Positions 8,740 to 18,437 of a stretch of DNA of 64,000 bases are shown one piece after another (positions within the stretch are counted from its first letter, which is position 1; the number at the start of each line of letters is the position of its first letter). The stretch spans positions 124,001 through 188,000 of the forward strand of contig VXNX01000013.1 in assembly GCA_009840385.1 (NCBI GenBank), written 5' to 3'. This stretch comes from Candidatus Dadabacteria bacterium (GTDB taxonomy: Bacteria; Desulfobacterota_D; UBA1144; Nemesobacterales; Nemesobacteraceae). Both the position numbers and the translations under genes were made by a program. The notes beneath the pieces are model-generated. The model was given only the letters and a program-made list of their open reading frames with translations. It was not told the origin of the DNA and made no database searches.

Positions 8740-9636
8740 TCAGGAACCCGGAAGCATATACTTCTTCCAATATCTTATGAGACCGCCGGCATTCATATGG
8801 TAAGGAGTCATAAGATCATATTTTTGATAGACTTCCTCGCTCACCCCTTCCCGCTCGAATATTCCCCTGAAGTAGTCTCCGAATTCTTCTGTTATCTCCT
8901 CATCGCTCTTCCCGGCCGACACTCTCTCGCCGATCCACTCAGACCACTCTTCGAGTTTTTCGGCGGCGTCGTCAAGCATGGGACCCACATCCGTGTATCC
9001 GCCGAAATGGGTGAGATAAAGTATGTCGGGGGATATCTCCCTCATCTTCTCAATAGAAGCGTTCCACTTCTCAAGGTGTATCTCCGGAGGAGGAGTCGCA
9101 GGAATCATGGGCCCGCCCGCCATCAGGCACCCCGCAGTATCCCCGGTAAAAAGGGCGTTCTCAATCAGGTAGCAGTGATGATGCCCGGCATGTCCGGCTG
9201 TCTCAATAATTTTCACTTCAACGTCTCCTATGTTGATGACTTGGCCGTCCTCAATGGCAACCACGCGGTCTTTATCCATTCCCCTGACCTCACCCCAGAG
9301 ACGTCGCATGTTGTCCTCCCCGTATATCCTCGTCGCAGATCTCATGAGTTTCTCGGGGTCAACAAGGTGCGGAGCTCCCACCGGGTGAACGTATATGGTG
9401 GATCCCGCCTCGGCAAAATGCCAGGCGGCACCCGAGTGGTCAAGATGAATGTGGGTTACGAACACGTGTTTTACGTCAGAGGGTGCGTAGCCGAGGTCCG
9501 AAAGACCGCTTTTAAGATTCTCAAACGACGTGTCGGGACCGGTTTCTATCAGCATCGGCCCTTCTCCAGTCTCTATCAGGTAAGACGCTACCGCCTCCGT
9601 TGTAAAGAAATTAACGTCAATGATCTTCAAGTCCAT
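8740..9636 (-). CDS. Metallo-beta-lactamase-fold hydrolase
   Basis: 298 residues, cytoplasmic. It has the zinc motif THIHLDHSG near residue 100, a later GHAGHHHC histidine segment and a downstream FTGDTAG aspartate, the standard ligands of a two-metal hydrolase. It resembles the broad glyoxalase II-like / MBL-fold group, and the substrate cannot be read from sequence. A strong AGGAGG site precedes the ATG. It follows the outer-membrane protein gene by 31 bp in the same direction and ends at a terminator, so the two likely form an operon. Confidence 0.85.
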   Translation of the reverse strand: MDLKIIDVNFFTTEAVASYLIETGEGPMLIETGPDTSFENLKSGLSDLGYAPSDVKHVFVTHIHLDHSGAAWHFAEAGSTIYVHPVGAPHLVDPEKLMRSATRIYGEDNMRRLWGEVRGMDKDRVVAIEDGQVINIGDVEVKIIETAGHAGHHHCYLIENALFTGDTAGCLMAGGPMIPATPPPEIHLEKWNASIEKMREISPDILYLTHFGGYTDVGPMLDDAAEKLEEWSEWIGERVSAGKSDEEITEEFGDYFRGIFEREGVSEEVYQKYDLMTPYHMNAGGLIRYWKKYMLPGS

Positions 9637-9667
9637 TTAGTTATGTCCTCCTGCGTTTGTTCCATTT

Positions 9668-10129
9668 TTAGAATCCGAAACGTAAACCTGCGTGAAAAGT
9701 AGTATTGTCGATTGACAACGAGTCTATTATATCGCTGCTTCTGGCAATCCCCAGTTTCAGCCTTGCGCTCTCTCCCAGGTTAACAAAACCCGCAATGGCC
9801 AACGCGGTGTTACCTACACACGGGTCCCCGTCCTTTACCGGGTAAGAAGTCCCGTTTGTATAGTGACTGACACCCATGCCCAGTTTCACCCCCGCTACCT
9901 TGAAGCCCGCTCCCCCCGTAAATACGCTGATATTGTCAAGCTCAGAGTACTTTTCATCAAACGGGGTATGCGACGCGCTTACGTCAAACGTAACTTTCTG
10001 GTGAACAAGTTCGGGTACCGCGTGGATTGCTAGATTGTTGTTTTCAACGGTACTGCAATCGTTCGCAGTTGCCAGCGCCGGCATAATAGCTATTAAGCCC
10101 GCTATTAGGAACATTTTGATCTTATTCAT
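9668..10129 (-). CDS. Small predicted outer-membrane beta-barrel protein
   Basis: 153 residues. A Sec signal peptide (MNKIKMFLIAGLIAIMPALA, cleavage after ATA near residue 22) leads into alternating strand-like segments (GGAGFKVAGVKLGMGVSHY, LAIAGFVNLGESARLKLGIA). The protein ends in GLRFGF, with the terminal phenylalanine typical of outer-membrane proteins. Two cysteines at about 25 and 108 could pair. I do not recognise the family; the C-terminal part is reminiscent of short membrane anchors. A good AAAGGAGA ribosome site precedes the ATG. Confidence 0.65.
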   Translation of the reverse strand: MNKIKMFLIAGLIAIMPALATANDCSTVENNNLAIHAVPELVHQKVTFDVSASHTPFDEKYSELDNISVFTGGAGFKVAGVKLGMGVSHYTNGTSYPVKDGDPCVGNTALAIAGFVNLGESARLKLGIARSSDIIDSLSIDNTTFHAGLRFGF

Positions 10130-10266
10130 TTCTCTATCTCCTTTAAATCAGGAACTTACCTTGTCGATTGAGCAGTCTGCCAATGCAGACGGTTAACTGC
10201 ATCGGCATAATTCTTCCTTTTCAGATATTTTTTGGCAATCATTTTCTATACGGGAACTTTCGTCTC

Positions 10267-11427
10267 CTATGCGCCGGCTTTTACCCGGCCGGAGTCAACA
10301 AAAAACGAGTGGAACTCTCCTTGACGAGGTATCTCGTTTTTATCAGTCGATGTAACAAATACCTGCCCGGTAAATTCCGAAAGCGTCTGGAAAAGAAAGC
10401 TCCTGCGTTTAATGTCAAGTTCGCTTGTTATGTCGTCTAGAAGAAGTATGGGATTGGTCCCTGTATGCTCCTTAAAAAGCCTTATCTCTGAGGCCTTAAG
10501 CGCAAGAACCAGGTTTTTTGACTGCCCCTGCGAGGCAAAGCGCGAAGCGTCCTGTCCATTCAGCAGAAAACCGACCCGGTCCCTGTGGGGACCGACAGTC
10601 GTGTGGCCCCTTTTTTTATCCGAAGGGAAATTCCTTGAAAGCGCCTCCCTTATGCCCTCGCCTAGGTCTGCCTTGCGTTCAAAGGAAAATCCGTAGCTCA
10701 CGCGCGCCGACGTGTCAGACTCCCCGTGCTCTCCGTATACTTCGGCTAGCTTGCGGTTAAAGCTTTTTATCATCTCGACGCGCCTGCTTACGATATCGGC
10801 TCCGATCCCGGCTATCTGCTCATCCCAGAGTTCCATGGAAAGAGAAGACATTTTCTCCCTTGAACCGAGCATGTGGTTTCTCTGGCTCACGGCCCTCTGG
10901 TAATCGCGAAGCTGCTTTATGTGGACCGGATAAACAGCGCTTATGACGGAATCGAGATAATTTCTCCTAGCCTGAAGCCCTCCCTTTACTATCTCTATGT
11001 CCGAGGGAAGAAACAAAACTACTTTGAAACGGCCGAAGTGCTGGCTTATGCTCCGCACGGTCTTTGAGTTAAGCCGCGTGTGGCGGCCTTCTTTCTTCAC
11101 GGTTATGTGCACTTCGTTGAGGCCGTTTCCCGAAAGAATCTCCCCCTTCACGAGGGATGCTTCGCAGCCGAAGCGCACAAGCTCAGAGTTTTTCGCACCC
11201 GAAAACGGCCGCAGTCCGCAGACAAGATAGATGGCTTCGAGGAGGTTGGTTTTCCCTTGGGCGTTTCGACCGTGGATAACGTTGAATCCGGGATAGAACG
11301 GAAGGGAAAGGTTTTCGTAATTTCTGTAATTTCTTAGGCTTAAATGTTTGAGCTGCACTTGATCTACCGACTGTTTTTTCTGGGAAAAAACCGCTTCGCC
11401 GCTTCCCGCAGGCCCTTTCTTGACCAT
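10267..11427 (-). CDS. recF: DNA replication/repair protein RecF
   Basis: 386 residues; ATPase that helps load RecA at gaps and works with RecO and RecR. Walker A GRNAQGKTN at about 53-61, the ABC-type signature region near 300, and Walker B LLLDDITSELD near 335. Family homology starts at about residue 24, so a GTG at 11358 is an alternative start; the ATG at 11427 would add a basic tail. It is not next to dnaA, dnaN or gyrB as in many bacteria; it is divergent from a CDC48-type ATPase with 41 bp between the starts. Confidence 0.92.
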   Translation of the reverse strand: MVKKGPAGSGEAVFSQKKQSVDQVQLKHLSLRNYRNYENLSLPFYPGFNVIHGRNAQGKTNLLEAIYLVCGLRPFSGAKNSELVRFGCEASLVKGEILSGNGLNEVHITVKKEGRHTRLNSKTVRSISQHFGRFKVVLFLPSDIEIVKGGLQARRNYLDSVISAVYPVHIKQLRDYQRAVSQRNHMLGSREKMSSLSMELWDEQIAGIGADIVSRRVEMIKSFNRKLAEVYGEHGESDTSARVSYGFSFERKADLGEGIREALSRNFPSDKKRGHTTVGPHRDRVGFLLNGQDASRFASQGQSKNLVLALKASEIRLFKEHTGTNPILLLDDITSELDIKRRSFLFQTLSEFTGQVFVTSTDKNEIPRQGEFHSFFVDSGRVKAGA

Positions 11428-11468
11428 AAAATTTTAAGCGTTAATATCTTTTTTGAAAGGTACGGCTA

Positions 11469-13580
11469 ATGATATCGCTTAAAATATCGGAAATCCACTC
11501 AAAGGACTGGGGAAAGGGTTACGCCAGGATCAGCAGTCTGGATATGAAAGAACTCGGCCTCACATCCTGGGATCTCATACAGATAGACGGAAGGAAAAAA
11601 ACCGTTGTAAGGGCTCTGCCGTTAGATATAGACGAAGAGGAAACGGAATCCGTCATAGAAATAGATACGGTAACGAGAGAAAACGCGGGAGTGGGGCTTG
11701 ACGACATAGTGATAGTGACAAAAGCCGATCTTGAGAAGGCAAGCAGGATAACGCTTTGCCCGAGGGACAAGGCGTTTCTCTACGACCCCGCAAAAAGCAA
11801 GCGCCTTTCCAACAGACTCGAAGGGCTTGCGGTAACGGTCGGAGACAGGGTGTCGGTCAGGGTATCCGCCGCCAAGACCGAAGACTTCGACGTGCTTACC
11901 GCCATGCCGGAGCATTCAGTGATCATAAGCCAGAAGACCCGCATGGACGTGATACAGAGACCGAAAACCAAAGTAGACGCAGAAAGGATCTCTTACGCGG
12001 ACATAGGGGGACTTTTAAGCCAGATAAAGAGAATAAAGGAGATTCTTGAATTTCCGATACGCTTTCCCTCGCTTTTCGAAAAGCTCGGAGTTCAGCCACC
12101 CAGAGGAGTTCTTCTTACCGGACCTCCTGGAAGCGGAAAGACCCTGCTTGCAAAAGCCATAGCGTTTGAAACGAATTCCAATTTCCAGGTAATAAACGGT
12201 CCCGAGATAATTCACAGATTCTATGGAGAAAGCGAAGCTAAGCTGCGCCAGATATTTGAGGCCGCGACGAAAAACCAGCCGTCAATAATATTCCTTGACG
12301 AACTCGATGCGATAGCTCCCCGCCGGGACAAGGTAACGGGAGACGTGGAGAAAAGGGTAGTGGCACAGCTTCTCTCGCTCATGGACGGACTTACGAACAG
12401 GGGAAACGTTACGGTTATCGGAGCGACAAATCTTCCGGATATGCTTGATCCGGCACTGCGTCGCCCCGGCAGGTTCGACAGGGAAATCCACCTTCCGGTT
12501 CCCGATACCAAGGCCCGCCTCGAGATATTCCAAGTTCATTCAAGAAGCATGCCTCTTTCAAATGACGTGGATCTCCAGAGGCTCTCTGAGCTTTCAAGCG
12601 GTTACGTCGGGGCCGACATAGAAAACCTCTGCAGGGAGGCAGCCATAAACTCCCTTACCAATATTCTGCCGGACATGGAGGAAGACTCCGCCTCTGACTT
12701 CGGGCAGAGCTTTCCCGTCGAAGTCAGCATGGAAAACTTCCTTGAGGCCCTCCGGAACATCCATCCTTCCGCCATAAGGGAGATAGTGGCTGAGATACCG
12801 AAAACCTCCTGGGATGACGTTGGAGGTCTTGAGAACGTAAAGAACGACCTGATCGAATCGGTTATATGGCCGATGAAACACAGGAATTTCTACGAGGCTC
12901 TGGATGTAACGTCCCCGAGGGGAATAATGCTTCACGGTCCGCCGGGAACGGGAAAAACCCTTCTTGCAAAAGCGCTTGCCAACAGAACGGAAGTGAACTT
13001 CATTTCCATAAAGGGAGCGGAGCTTCTCTCCAAGTACGTCGGCGAGTCGGAGCGTGCCGTAAGGGAAGTTTTCAGAAAGGCAAAGCAGGTTTCTCCGTGC
13101 ATAGTGTTTTTTGATGAGATTGACGCCCTTTGTCCCAGACGCTCCGAATCAAACTCAACCCGTGTGAGCGAAAGGGTCGTAAGTCAGCTGCTTGCCGAAA
13201 TTGACGGGGTTGAGGAGCTCCCGGATGTTCTGGTGCTGGCTGCGACAAACAGAATTGACATGGTCGAACCGGCTCTTCTGAGACCGGGAAGATTCGATCT
13301 GGTGGTTGAAGTTCCCGCTCCGTCAAAACAGGAAATTCTCGAAATCCTGAAAATTCACACCTGGAAAAAACCTCTAGGCACCGACATAAAAATCTCTGCG
13401 CTTGCGGAGCAACTGGAAGGCAGGACCGGAGCGGACGTAAAACTCGTATGCAACAGGGCTTCTCTGCATGCGATAAAAGAACATCTGGGGAAAAACAAAA
13501 AAGTCATCAAACTCTGCAAAAGACATTTTGACCTGGCACTTGCGGAACTCCAGAAAAGAAGCGGTTACCGAGAAGAGTAG
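11469..13580 (+). CDS. CDC48/VCP-type double AAA+ ATPase
   Basis: 703 residues with the full p97/VAT layout: an N-terminal double-psi barrel and CDC48 domain 2 (about 1-175), AAA domain D1 with Walker A GPPGSGKT near 218 and Walker [15 protein letters not shown] near 272, and D2 with GPPGTGKT near 491 and [13 protein letters not shown] near 544. Arginine-finger regions ([15 protein letters not shown]) are present in both. Archaeal and eukaryotic relatives are hexameric unfoldases that feed the proteasome or extract proteins. Bacterial homologues are scattered and their partners are mostly unknown. AAAGG lies before the ATG. It is followed in the same direction by prepilin peptidase. Confidence 0.92.
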   Translation: MISLKISEIHSKDWGKGYARISSLDMKELGLTSWDLIQIDGRKKTVVRALPLDIDEEETESVIEIDTVTRENAGVGLDDIVIVTKADLEKASRITLCPRDKAFLYDPAKSKRLSNRLEGLAVTVGDRVSVRVSAAKTEDFDVLTAMPEHSVIISQKTRMDVIQRPKTKVDAERISYADIGGLLSQIKRIKEILEFPIRFPSLFEKLGVQPPRGVLLTGPPGSGKTLLAKAIAFETNSNFQVINGPEIIHRFYGESEAKLRQIFEAATKNQPSIIFLDELDAIAPRRDKVTGDVEKRVVAQLLSLMDGLTNRGNVTVIGATNLPDMLDPALRRPGRFDREIHLPVPDTKARLEIFQVHSRSMPLSNDVDLQRLSELSSGYVGADIENLCREAAINSLTNILPDMEEDSASDFGQSFPVEVSMENFLEALRNIHPSAIREIVAEIPKTSWDDVGGLENVKNDLIESVIWPMKHRNFYEALDVTSPRGIMLHGPPGTGKTLLAKALANRTEVNFISIKGAELLSKYVGESERAVREVFRKAKQVSPCIVFFDEIDALCPRRSESNSTRVSERVVSQLLAEIDGVEELPDVLVLAATNRIDMVEPALLRPGRFDLVVEVPAPSKQEILEILKIHTWKKPLGTDIKISALAEQLEGRTGADVKLVCNRASLHAIKEHLGKNKKVIKLCKRHFDLALAELQKRSGYREE

Positions 13581-13597
13581 CTAGGACAGGAGTCGTC

Positions 13598-14464
13598 TTG
13601 GAAAGTTCCTTTTTCTTTCTTGACAGTATCGTTCCAGAAATATGGTTTTTCATCCTGGGGGCGGCACTCGGAAGTTTTGTGAATGTCTGCGCAAGGAGAA
13701 TTCCGGCCGGGGCATCAGTTATCTCCCCCCGCTCCCGCTGCGAGAGCTGCAAGACTGCTATACGGAGCTATCACAACATTCCCGTTTTAAGCTGGATTCT
13801 TCTAGGGGGCAAATGCGCCTACTGTAAAGAGCAGATATCGATTGAGTATCCGCTCACGGAACTTCTGTGCGGAGTGCTTGTGCTTTTTCTCTACATGGAG
13901 TTCGGAGTATCGCTTGAGCTGCTTTTCTACCTGGCGCTTTGCCTGTCGCTTGTGGTTATAACTCTGATAGACATAAGGCATCTCATTATCCCCGATGTGG
14001 TAACATTGCCGGGAATAGCAGCCGGGGTTTTGCTCAACGCAATTAAGACCGACTGGGAAACCGTAGCCGAGGTGGTTTTCTCTCCCGCACTTTCCGACTT
14101 TCTGCCCGCCATAGCGGAAATCGCGGTTTTTAATTCAATAGGTGGGGCACTGCTTGGAGGAGGAGCTTTCTTGCTAATCGCCACGGTTTACAGAACCTTG
14201 AGAAAAAAAGAAGGGATGGGGATGGGTGACGTCAAGCTTGTCTGCATGCTTGGTGCTTTCTTCGGAATGTGGGGAGTGCTGGTCATAATATTTCTAAGCT
14301 CCATCCTGGGAACCCTGATCGGACTGTCGGTTATAATACTGCGCAAAAAGGATCCGGGACACGCTATTGCCTACGGCCCCTTTCTTTCCTTCTCGGCCAT
14401 CTTGTATCTGCTTGGAAATGAACTTTTTCTTCTTGCCGGAATAAGCATCGGGCCACTGGGGTAA
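13598..14464 (+). CDS. Prepilin peptidase / N-methyltransferase
   Basis: 288-residue inner-membrane aspartic protease that cleaves and N-methylates type IV pilins or type II secretion pseudopilins. The cytoplasmic loop carries two cysteine pairs (C48/C51 and C73/C76). The catalytic aspartates are in LIDIRHLIIPD (about 123) and in GMGDVK (about 208). About eight hydrophobic segments are visible. The start is a TTG with an AGGAG site six bases upstream; homology supports it. No pilus genes are nearby. Four bases separate it from the DUF1460 gene. Confidence 0.92.
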   Translation: MESSFFFLDSIVPEIWFFILGAALGSFVNVCARRIPAGASVISPRSRCESCKTAIRSYHNIPVLSWILLGGKCAYCKEQISIEYPLTELLCGVLVLFLYMEFGVSLELLFYLALCLSLVVITLIDIRHLIIPDVVTLPGIAAGVLLNAIKTDWETVAEVVFSPALSDFLPAIAEIAVFNSIGGALLGGGAFLLIATVYRTLRKKEGMGMGDVKLVCMLGAFFGMWGVLVIIFLSSILGTLIGLSVIILRKKDPGHAIAYGPFLSFSAILYLLGNELFLLAGISIGPLG

Positions 14465-14468
14465 AATC

Positions 14469-15284
14469 ATGAACAGAATAATCAAAAATCTCTTTCTCCT
14501 GATCGTCATAGTCATCGCGGCCAAGTTTCTGATCACGGTCTTCGGAAAAGACCTCTCCACCGGATATCCGGAGAAAATAATCCTTGGAAGCTGGACGGAA
14601 CAGAGCATTGAAACCCTTATAAAACAAGCCGGCTCGAAAAATAGTTCCGGGGAAAAGATAGAATTTCTCTCGGAGAGTTTTCTTGGGACTCCCTACGCCG
14701 AGAACACCCTAGGCGGAGGAAGCGATCAGACGGAGCAGCTTACCGTGGATCTCTCGGGACTCGACTGTTTCACTTATATTGACTACGTGGAATCGCTGAG
14801 ACTCTCGGGAAGTTTTGCGGAATTTAGAGAAAAACTCGCGAAAATCAGATACAAACACGGCGCCGTGCTATGGGAGAAAAGAAAACACTTTTTCTCCGAC
14901 TGGGTTAGCGGTGGGGATAAAAACGCGCATGACGTCACGGGGAAAATCGGGGGTGACGCCGTGCTTACGGCAACCAAGGAATTAAACAGAAAAACAGACG
15001 GTTCGCTCTGGCTTCCGGGCCTCACCACAGTAAAAAGGGAAATAAGCCACATTCCCTCTCAGAAAATCAGTCCGCAGGTACTTCGGGAGATAAAAACGGG
15101 AGACTACATTGGAGTCTACTCCGATAGAGACGGTCTTGACGTGTCTCACACCGGAATCGCGGTGAGAAAAAATGGCGGGGTTTACCTGCGTCATGCTTCC
15201 CTGGTGCATAAGAAAGTGCTTGACGAGGAACTTGCCACCTACATGAAAAACAAGCCCGGACTCTTGGTATACAGGGTAAAGTAA
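14469..15284 (+). CDS. DUF1460 (amidase-like) exported protein
   Basis: 271 residues. An N-terminal hydrophobic helix (LFLLIVIVIAAKFLITVFG) serves as signal anchor, so the protein should act in the periplasm. The catalytic region contains LDCFTYIDYVESL (cysteine near 100) and DVSHTGIAV (histidine near 230), the layout of NlpC/P60-like DUF1460 amidases such as the recycling N-acetylmuramoyl-L-alanine amidase of Bacteroides. A role in peptidoglycan turnover is inferred. It begins four bases after the prepilin peptidase stop. Confidence 0.82.
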   Translation: MNRIIKNLFLLIVIVIAAKFLITVFGKDLSTGYPEKIILGSWTEQSIETLIKQAGSKNSSGEKIEFLSESFLGTPYAENTLGGGSDQTEQLTVDLSGLDCFTYIDYVESLRLSGSFAEFREKLAKIRYKHGAVLWEKRKHFFSDWVSGGDKNAHDVTGKIGGDAVLTATKELNRKTDGSLWLPGLTTVKREISHIPSQKISPQVLREIKTGDYIGVYSDRDGLDVSHTGIAVRKNGGVYLRHASLVHKKVLDEELATYMKNKPGLLVYRVK

Positions 15285-15351
15285 TCTATTATGTGGTAGA
15301 ATCAGAACTGCCCCAAGGAGGGGTATGATCGTAATCTAAGGAGGCAAATTG

Positions 15352-15768
15352 ATGTCTTTAGACCCGAAAGAACTCACGGGATGTCTTAAGGAAGTGCAAA
15401 AAGCGCAGAAATCTCTTGATCATCTTCTTGACTTCGTAGACCTGATGAAAAACGTAAAGGAATCTTTCCCGGGAGATGTGGCGACTCCGGCTGAGAAAAT
15501 CAGGGAGATTTCAAGCACCGTGGCGCCTTACATAAAAGAGATAAAAGCGGCTTTTGACGAGGAGCTGAACAAGGTTCCGATAAATGACGAAGAGGTTGAA
15601 GACGCTGCGAAGAAACTGGTTCTTTATCACGGAGACCACATGCAGGTTCTTATCTGGGCCGAGCAGCAGAAGGCAAACCACGAACCGGACTCCTACTGGT
15701 GGAAATATTGGAACGGTATAACGGAAAACGTAAAAAAAGACATGGCGGAGCATCAAAAACAGCTCTGA
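15352..15768 (+). CDS. Helical protein of unknown function
   Basis: 138 residues from the ATG at 15352, chosen because AAGGAGG ends 7 bases upstream; a TTG one codon earlier is less likely. The protein is charged and mostly helical, with no signal peptide or membrane segment, and ends with tryptophan-rich YWWKYWNG. I do not recognise a family. A second AAGGAGG further upstream (15315-15321) precedes a five-codon frame (ATG at 15325) that ends just before this gene's ribosome site, which may be chance or a minimal leader. Neighbours are a cell-wall amidase and obg. Confidence 0.6.
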   Translation: MSLDPKELTGCLKEVQKAQKSLDHLLDFVDLMKNVKESFPGDVATPAEKIREISSTVAPYIKEIKAAFDEELNKVPINDEEVEDAAKKLVLYHGDHMQVLIWAEQQKANHEPDSYWWKYWNGITENVKKDMAEHQKQL

Positions 15769-15860
15769 GGCTTCTCTCCAGACACGGCCTCCCAAAAATC
15801 CATCCGGACAACTCCAACTCCGAAGCCCCCGTGAAGTGATTCCCGCCCGCCCAAACCAAA

Positions 15861-16898
15861 ATGCAATTCATAGACGAGGCAAGAATAACCGTCATATCAG
15901 GTAACGGCGGCAACGGATGCGTCAGTTTCAGAAGAGAGAAGTTCGTCCCCAAGGGGGGGCCAAACGGCGGCGACGGAGGCAAGGGGGGAGACATAGTAGT
16001 GGTCGCGGACGCGAATATGTCCTCTCTTCTTGACTACAGGTACAAAAAGGAATACAAAGCCCAAAACGGGGAGCCCGGAAGGGGGAAGGACCAGCACGGA
16101 AAATCGGGTTCTGACCTCATTATTCCGGTCCCCACGGGAACCATAGTGACATCCTGCGAAGACGGAGAGACGCTCGCCGACCTTACCAAAGACGGCCAGC
16201 GTTTTACAATAGTGCAGGGAGGAAGGGGAGGAAGAGGGAACTCAAGGTTCGTCTCACCGACTAACCGGGCGCCCAGAGAAGCGGAGAGCGGTCGGGAAGG
16301 ACTGCGCCGGGAAGTGAAGCTCGAACTTAAGATACTGGCCGACGTCGGCATACTGGGATTCCCAAACGCGGGGAAATCAACCCTTATATCGAAAATCTCG
16401 GCCGCGAGACCTAAAATCTCAGGTTATCCGTTTACCACACTCGTCCCCAATCTCGGGGTCGTAGGCTACGGTGACTATCAGTCTTTCGTAATCGCGGATA
16501 TCCCCGGGATCATCGAGGGAGCTCACAAGGGCCAAGGACTGGGTCTTCAGTTTCTAAAGCATGTCGAGAGAACCCGCCTTCTGGTTCACATGCTGGATCT
16601 TGACCCCATATCGGGGAGAGACCCCGTGGAAGATTTTGACAAGATCAATTCAGAACTCAGGAAGTATTCAGCTAATCTTGCTGAAAAAACCCAGCTGGTG
16701 GTACTTAACAAGATTGACATCACTGAAGCCAGGGAGTTAAGCGTTAAGACAGCCGAGAGATTTAAAGAAAGGAACATTGAAACCCTCAGCATATCCGCGG
16801 TCACGGGAGAAGGTTCGCAGGAGCTTGTTTACTCAATCGGGGAGAGGCTCAAGCTTCTTACTGAAGATTCTCGTAATCAATCTCCTTCCGCGGAATAG
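15861..16898 (+). CDS. obg: GTPase ObgE
   Basis: 345 residues; a GTPase that assists large-subunit ribosome assembly. The glycine-rich Obg fold covers residues 1-158 (GNGGNGCVSFRREKFVPKGG and later glycine stretches). The G domain follows, with GFPNAGKST near 168, DIPGIIEGAH near 214 and NKID near 285. The C-terminus is short and lacks the acidic OCT tail of Gram-positive Obg. The last 41 bp overlap, tail to tail, the SnoaL-like gene on the other strand. rplU/rpmA, the common partners, are not here. Confidence 0.95.
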   Translation: MQFIDEARITVISGNGGNGCVSFRREKFVPKGGPNGGDGGKGGDIVVVADANMSSLLDYRYKKEYKAQNGEPGRGKDQHGKSGSDLIIPVPTGTIVTSCEDGETLADLTKDGQRFTIVQGGRGGRGNSRFVSPTNRAPREAESGREGLRREVKLELKILADVGILGFPNAGKSTLISKISAARPKISGYPFTTLVPNLGVVGYGDYQSFVIADIPGIIEGAHKGQGLGLQFLKHVERTRLLVHMLDLDPISGRDPVEDFDKINSELRKYSANLAEKTQLVVLNKIDITEARELSVKTAERFKERNIETLSISAVTGEGSQELVYSIGERLKLLTEDSRNQSPSAE

Positions 16899-17280
16899 GC
16901 ATCAAAGAGGCGTGGTGAAGTGCCATCTTCCATTCTCCATCCGCATGCTCAAATATGTTGGTTGCCTGAGCCAGCACGACAACCCTGCGATTGTCTAGCG
17001 AGTAAGTTGCCCTCTCAACACAGTTAAGCCAAGCCGAATTTCCCTTCACTTCAACAAAGAAATCAGAAATATCAACACGGTCAAATCCGCCCGTTTCAAA
17101 AATAGTTTTCCAGCTCTCTTTTATAGCTTCCCACCCGAAAATTATCGGCCAGCCCGCATGGACGCACTTGGCCCGGCCATCGGTAAGCCAGACCTGTTCT
17201 ATCAGATCGATATCGTAGCGGTTGCGGGCATCGTAAAATTTTCTGTTTGCCTTTATTATTTCGTCTTTTTCATAACTCAT
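16858..17280 (-). CDS. SnoaL/NTF2-like protein (DUF4440 type)
   Basis: 140 residues with the cone-shaped NTF2 fold pattern: helix 1 (IIKANRKFYDARNRYDIDLI), a WLTDGRAKCVHAGW segment, and a C-terminal sheet ending in WKMALHHASLMP. Related proteins are small enzymes or binding proteins acting on diverse ligands, and the function cannot be read here. It follows queG by 12 bp in the same direction. Its last 41 bp overlap the 3' end of obg, which limits independent change of both termini. Confidence 0.75.
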   Translation of the reverse strand: MSYEKDEIIKANRKFYDARNRYDIDLIEQVWLTDGRAKCVHAGWPIIFGWEAIKESWKTIFETGGFDRVDISDFFVEVKGNSAWLNCVERATYSLDNRRVVVLAQATNIFEHADGEWKMALHHASLMPIPRKEIDYENLQ

Positions 17281-17292
17281 AGAAAACAGGCC

Positions 17293-18429
17293 TCAGTTTC
17301 GCACGGAATCAATAGCATAATGAACTTCTTCTAGAACCTCTTCGTCGGTTTCGGTCTCAAGCAGGCGCTCAAGTTCAACCAGACATCCCTCGCCCTTGAG
17401 CTTCCAAAGCGCCCAGACCGCATGAGCCCTTATGATCGGCTCATCATCACCGAGAAAGCCTATTACGTATTTTATATACTCCTTATTTCCCGAATTTCCA
17501 ACAGCCACAAGTACATTTCTCATAAAACCCCTGCGCTTGGCCCTTTTTACGGGACTTTTCCTGAAAACTTCCCGGAATCCGTCCCCGTCAAGTTCCATAA
17601 GCCATTTGAAATCAGGGCTGAGCAGTTTCTCGCGCGGATTGAAGCTTTCCTTCAGGGTGAAAAGGGCATCGTGGTTCCACGGACAGATATCCTGACAAAT
17701 GTCGCACCCGAAAACATTGTTTTCCATCCCTTCCCTGAGTTCAAGCGGTATTTTCCCCTTAAGCTCTATTGTGAGGTAGGAAATGCATTTCCTGGCATCA
17801 AGCACATAGGGTTCCACTATGGCGTCGGTGGGGCAGGCATCTATACATCTGGTACAAGTACCGCAACGGTCCTCAACCGCCGTGTCGTAGTCAAGTTCAA
17901 TATCAGTTATCACCTCGCCGAGAAAAAGCCAAGAACCGGCCCGCTGATTGATAAGACAGGTGTTTTTTCCTACCCACCCTATTCCCGAATGGCTGGCGTG
18001 CACCTTCTCGAGAACGGGACCCGTATCCACATAAGCCTTAACGCCGGATTTCTCGGGACAAAGACCCGTTATGTATTCGGAAAGCTCGCCGAGCATTTCC
18101 CCCATTACGTCGTGATAATCATCTCCCCACGCGTACCTTGATATCCAACCGTCTCCCGAAGTCTCGGTTGAGTGGGGATTTTCCGTATTGTAGTTAACGG
18201 CGCAGGACACAACCGATTTGGCACCGGGAAGAACCCTTTCCACCTCTTTCCTCTTCAAAAGACCCCTGTCAAGATAGCTCATCTCCCCGGCGTAACCCCG
18301 CCCGAGCCACCTCTCAAACAGGTCCGCTTCCCCGTAATGGCTCTCGACCGGACTTATCCCTACAAGGTCAAACCCAAGAGCGAGCGCATGATTCTTTATA
18401 AGTGCGGAAAGTCGGCGGGATGTCTTCAT
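17293..18429 (-). CDS. queG: Epoxyqueuosine reductase QueG
   Basis: 378 residues; cobalamin- and iron-sulfur-dependent enzyme for the last step of queuosine formation in tRNA. Two 4Fe-4S motifs are visible: CGTCTRCIDACP near residue 190 and CDICQDICPW near 240. The N-terminal GISPVESH region and the C-terminal HEAT-like repeats (GDDEPIIRAHAVWALWKL) fit the family. I prefer the ATG at 18429; the frame could start at a TTG at 18441 but the ribosome site GAGGGGGG would then touch the start. It follows an unknown gene by eight bases and precedes the SnoaL-like gene. Confidence 0.92.
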   Translation of the reverse strand: MKTSRRLSALIKNHALALGFDLVGISPVESHYGEADLFERWLGRGYAGEMSYLDRGLLKRKEVERVLPGAKSVVSCAVNYNTENPHSTETSGDGWISRYAWGDDYHDVMGEMLGELSEYITGLCPEKSGVKAYVDTGPVLEKVHASHSGIGWVGKNTCLINQRAGSWLFLGEVITDIELDYDTAVEDRCGTCTRCIDACPTDAIVEPYVLDARKCISYLTIELKGKIPLELREGMENNVFGCDICQDICPWNHDALFTLKESFNPREKLLSPDFKWLMELDGDGFREVFRKSPVKRAKRRGFMRNVLVAVGNSGNKEYIKYVIGFLGDDEPIIRAHAVWALWKLKGEGCLVELERLLETETDEEVLEEVHYAIDSVRN

Positions 18430-18437
18430 CTCAACAC

